Assembly (NCBI GenBank): GCA_903834675.1
Contig: CAILKC010000578.1
Span: 1-7,535, forward strand
Reading direction: 5' to 3'
Length of the DNA stretch: 7,535 bases
Source of the DNA: an uncultured Victivallales bacterium
Lineage (GTDB): Bacteria; Verrucomicrobiota; Lentisphaeria; Oligosphaerales; JAFGRS01
The number at the start of each line of letters is the position of its first letter. The stretch's first letter is position 1. The notes beneath the pieces are model-generated. The model ran no database searches and was not told where the DNA came from. It worked only from the letters and a program-made list of their open reading frames with translations. Below are positions 6,693 through 7,535 of the stretch, one piece after another. The position numbers were made by a program, and so were the translations under genes.

Positions 6693-6710
6693 GTCTCGCC
6701 GCAGGCGAAA
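6693..6710. repeat. Hairpin in the rhaM-nikR intergenic region
   Basis: TCGCC (6696-6700) and GGCGA (6704-6708) pair around GCA. The stem extends outward to GTCTCGCC against GGCGAAAC with one mismatch. It is the fourth in a row of hairpins after rhaM. From 6711 to 6785 I see no gene, RNA or further strong structure. Confidence 0.5.
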
Positions 6711-6785
6711 CCAAGCGCACTCGCCGATCTTGAACCCGCGCCGGGCCAGACTTCACGGGCCTTACTTGCCCTCGTTGAGCCCTGA

Positions 6786-6813
6786 TTGACAGCCCTCATC
6801 GCGGTGTTATGGT
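6786..6813 (+). promoter_or_regulatory. Predicted sigma-70-type promoter of nikR-cbiM
   Basis: A perfect -35 hexamer TTGACA (6786-6791) is followed, after 16 bases, by TATGGT (6808-6813), which matches the -10 consensus at four of six positions. Transcription would start near 6820, leaving a short leader before ATG 6837. The -10 element overlaps the left half of the NikR operator, as expected for repression by steric block. Confidence 0.65.
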
Positions 6814-6832
6814 TATGCTGAAAGGTAACACC
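6803..6832 (+). promoter_or_regulatory. Predicted NikR operator (inverted repeat)
   Basis: GGTGTTA (6803-6809) and TAACACC (6826-6832) form a perfect inverted repeat separated by 16 bases. Written in the form used for the Geobacter-type NikR site it reads GTGTTAT-N14-GTAACAC, one mismatch from the GTGTTAC-N13/14-GTAACAC consensus I recall for that NikR subgroup. It differs from the E. coli GTATGA-N16-TCATAC site. It overlaps the -10 region and ends four bases before the nikR start, so autoregulation and nickel-dependent repression of the downstream transporter are likely. Confidence 0.75.
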
Positions 6833-6836
6833 GACG

Positions 6837-7292
6837 ATGAATACTCCCGAACTAAGCCGGTTCAGCGTATCGATGCCGAGCGACCTGGTGAGGCAGCTTG
6901 ACGGCATGGTGGAGGAGAAGGGCTACGGCAACCGTTCGCAGGCGGTGGCGGACATGGTGCGGGCGCACCTGGTTGAGCATCATGGGCAGATGGGCGAGCA
7001 CGAGATTGCCGGCACGGTGACCCTGGTCTACGACCACCACAAGCGCAACATTCAGGCGCTGCTGACCGACATCCAGCACGAGCACCAGCACGAGGGTCTG
7101 ATTCTGGCGACGCTGCACGTCCACCTCGACCACAGCAACTGCATGGAGGTGCTGGCCGTGCGCGGTCCGGCGAGTGCGGTCAAGCAGGTGGCGGACCGCC
7201 TGATTGCGGCCAAGGGCGTCAAGCATGGGAAGCTGACCGTGACCACGACGGGGAAAGAGTTTGGGGGGGCAAGTCACCATGCACATGGCTGA
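6837..7292 (+). CDS. nikR: Nickel-responsive transcriptional regulator NikR
   Basis: A 151-residue ribbon-helix-helix repressor that binds DNA when loaded with nickel. Residues 7-49 form the DNA-binding domain: a beta strand around SRFSVSMP, then two helices with the characteristic GYGNRSQAVADMVR (29-42). The C-terminal ACT-like metal domain has LATLHVHLDHSNCMEV (90-105). His94, His96 and Cys102 correspond to the E. coli nickel ligands His87, His89 and Cys95. The fourth ligand, contributed across the tetramer, should be His81 or His83 in QHEHQH (80-85); a two-residue length difference there leaves this open. It is longer than the 133-residue E. coli protein at both ends and finishes with a His-rich tail HHAHG. 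ATG 6837 follows AAAGG (6821-6825). It overlaps the next gene by 14 nt. The operator in its own promoter supports autoregulation. Confidence 0.95.
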   Translation: MNTPELSRFSVSMPSDLVRQLDGMVEEKGYGNRSQAVADMVRAHLVEHHGQMGEHEIAGTVTLVYDHHKRNIQALLTDIQHEHQHEGLILATLHVHLDHSNCMEVLAVRGPASAVKQVADRLIAAKGVKHGKLTVTTTGKEFGGASHHAHG

Positions 7293-7535
7293 TGCCTTGG
7301 TTTCCCCGGCGGTGGGCGGGACGTTGTGGGCGACGAGCGCGGGGTTGCTGGGCTGGTGCGCCCGCCAGGTGCGGCAGACGGCGGACGCCGGGCGGGTTCC
7401 CATGATGGGCGTGCTGGGCGCCTTCATCTTCGCGGCGCAGATGATCAACTTCTCGATTCCGGGCACGGGCTCGAGTGGGCATCTGGGTGGTGGCCTGATC
7501 CTGGCGATTCTGCTGGGGCCGGCGGCGGCGTTCGT
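7279..7535 (+). CDS. cbiM: ECF-type nickel/cobalt transporter substrate-binding membrane subunit (CbiM/NikM), 5' part
   Basis: Integral-membrane, metal-binding S component of an energy-coupling-factor importer for Ni2+ or Co2+. The first 85 residues are in the window; the rest continues past the right edge. The protein begins MHMADALVSPAVGG: Met1 and His2 are the family's N-terminal metal ligands, and a further ligand histidine is expected in SGHLGGG (His68). PMMGVLGAFIFAAQMINF (41-58) and LILAILLGPAAAF (73-85) are typical family segments. ATG 7279 is fixed by the need for His at position 2 and by the G-run 7263-7269 nine bases upstream; it lies inside the end of nikR in another frame. Family members transport cobalt (CbiM) or nickel (NikM). 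The NikR neighbour and operator favour nickel. The remaining components (CbiN/NikN, CbiQ, CbiO) should lie downstream. Confidence 0.92.
   Translation, partial: MHMADALVSPAVGGTLWATSAGLLGWCARQVRQTADAGRVPMMGVLGAFIFAAQMINFSIPGTGSSGHLGGGLILAILLGPAAAF

Noticed and set aside
6381..6789. Two short reading frames crossing from rhaM into the intergenic hairpins
   Set aside because: They are Arg/Pro/Ala-rich, their starts lie inside rhaM, they have no family resemblance, and they run through inverted repeats.
6572..6836. Cobalamin or NiCo riboswitch, or a tRNA, upstream of nikR
   Set aside because: I found no B12-box-like element or NiCo-type conserved core. GGTTCG at 6587-6592 lacks a paired T-arm. 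The predicted leader after the promoter is too short for a riboswitch.

Overview
The window is a G+C-rich bacterial chromosomal segment in which every supported gene lies on the plus strand. Overlapping genes, GTG starts and long open antisense frames all fit a G+C-rich bacterium. The organism cannot be fixed from this sequence. The solute-binding lipoprotein, the uroporphyrinogen-decarboxylase-like (UroD-like) protein in a sugar locus and a NikR operator of the Geobacter type point loosely to an environmental lineage (Planctomycetota/Verrucomicrobiota, Armatimonadota or similar). This is a low-confidence inference.

Layout. Positions 1-153 hold nearly five copies of a 32-bp tandem repeat, cut by the left window edge. 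Positions 217-6571 hold a tight six-gene operon: a two-domain sugar ABC ATPase, two different membrane permeases, a solute-binding lipoprotein, a UroD-like protein, and an L-rhamnose mutarotase (RhaM/RhaU type). The first four genes overlap by 8, 8 and 4 nt, and the last two follow at gaps of 8 and 1 nt. Positions 6572-6785 are non-coding and carry a run of G+C-rich hairpins, including a branched inverted repeat. From 6786 a second unit begins: a promoter overlapped by an inverted-repeat NikR operator, nikR, and the start of a cbiM/nikM-type ECF nickel/cobalt transporter gene cut by the right edge.

How it works together. The first operon should import a monosaccharide. The mutarotase makes L-rhamnose, or a close 6-deoxysugar, the best guess for the substrate. 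The ATPase, two permeases and binding protein form a CUT2-type importer, and the mutarotase interconverts the anomers of the sugar after uptake. The UroD-like protein is the unexpected member. It has the His-X-Cys element of the MtaA/CmuA corrinoid methyltransferase branch, so handling of a methylated sugar or another corrinoid-linked reaction is possible but unproven. No rhamnose isomerase, kinase, aldolase or local sugar regulator is in the window. The second unit is a self-contained nickel module: NikR probably represses its own promoter and the downstream metal importer when nickel is sufficient.
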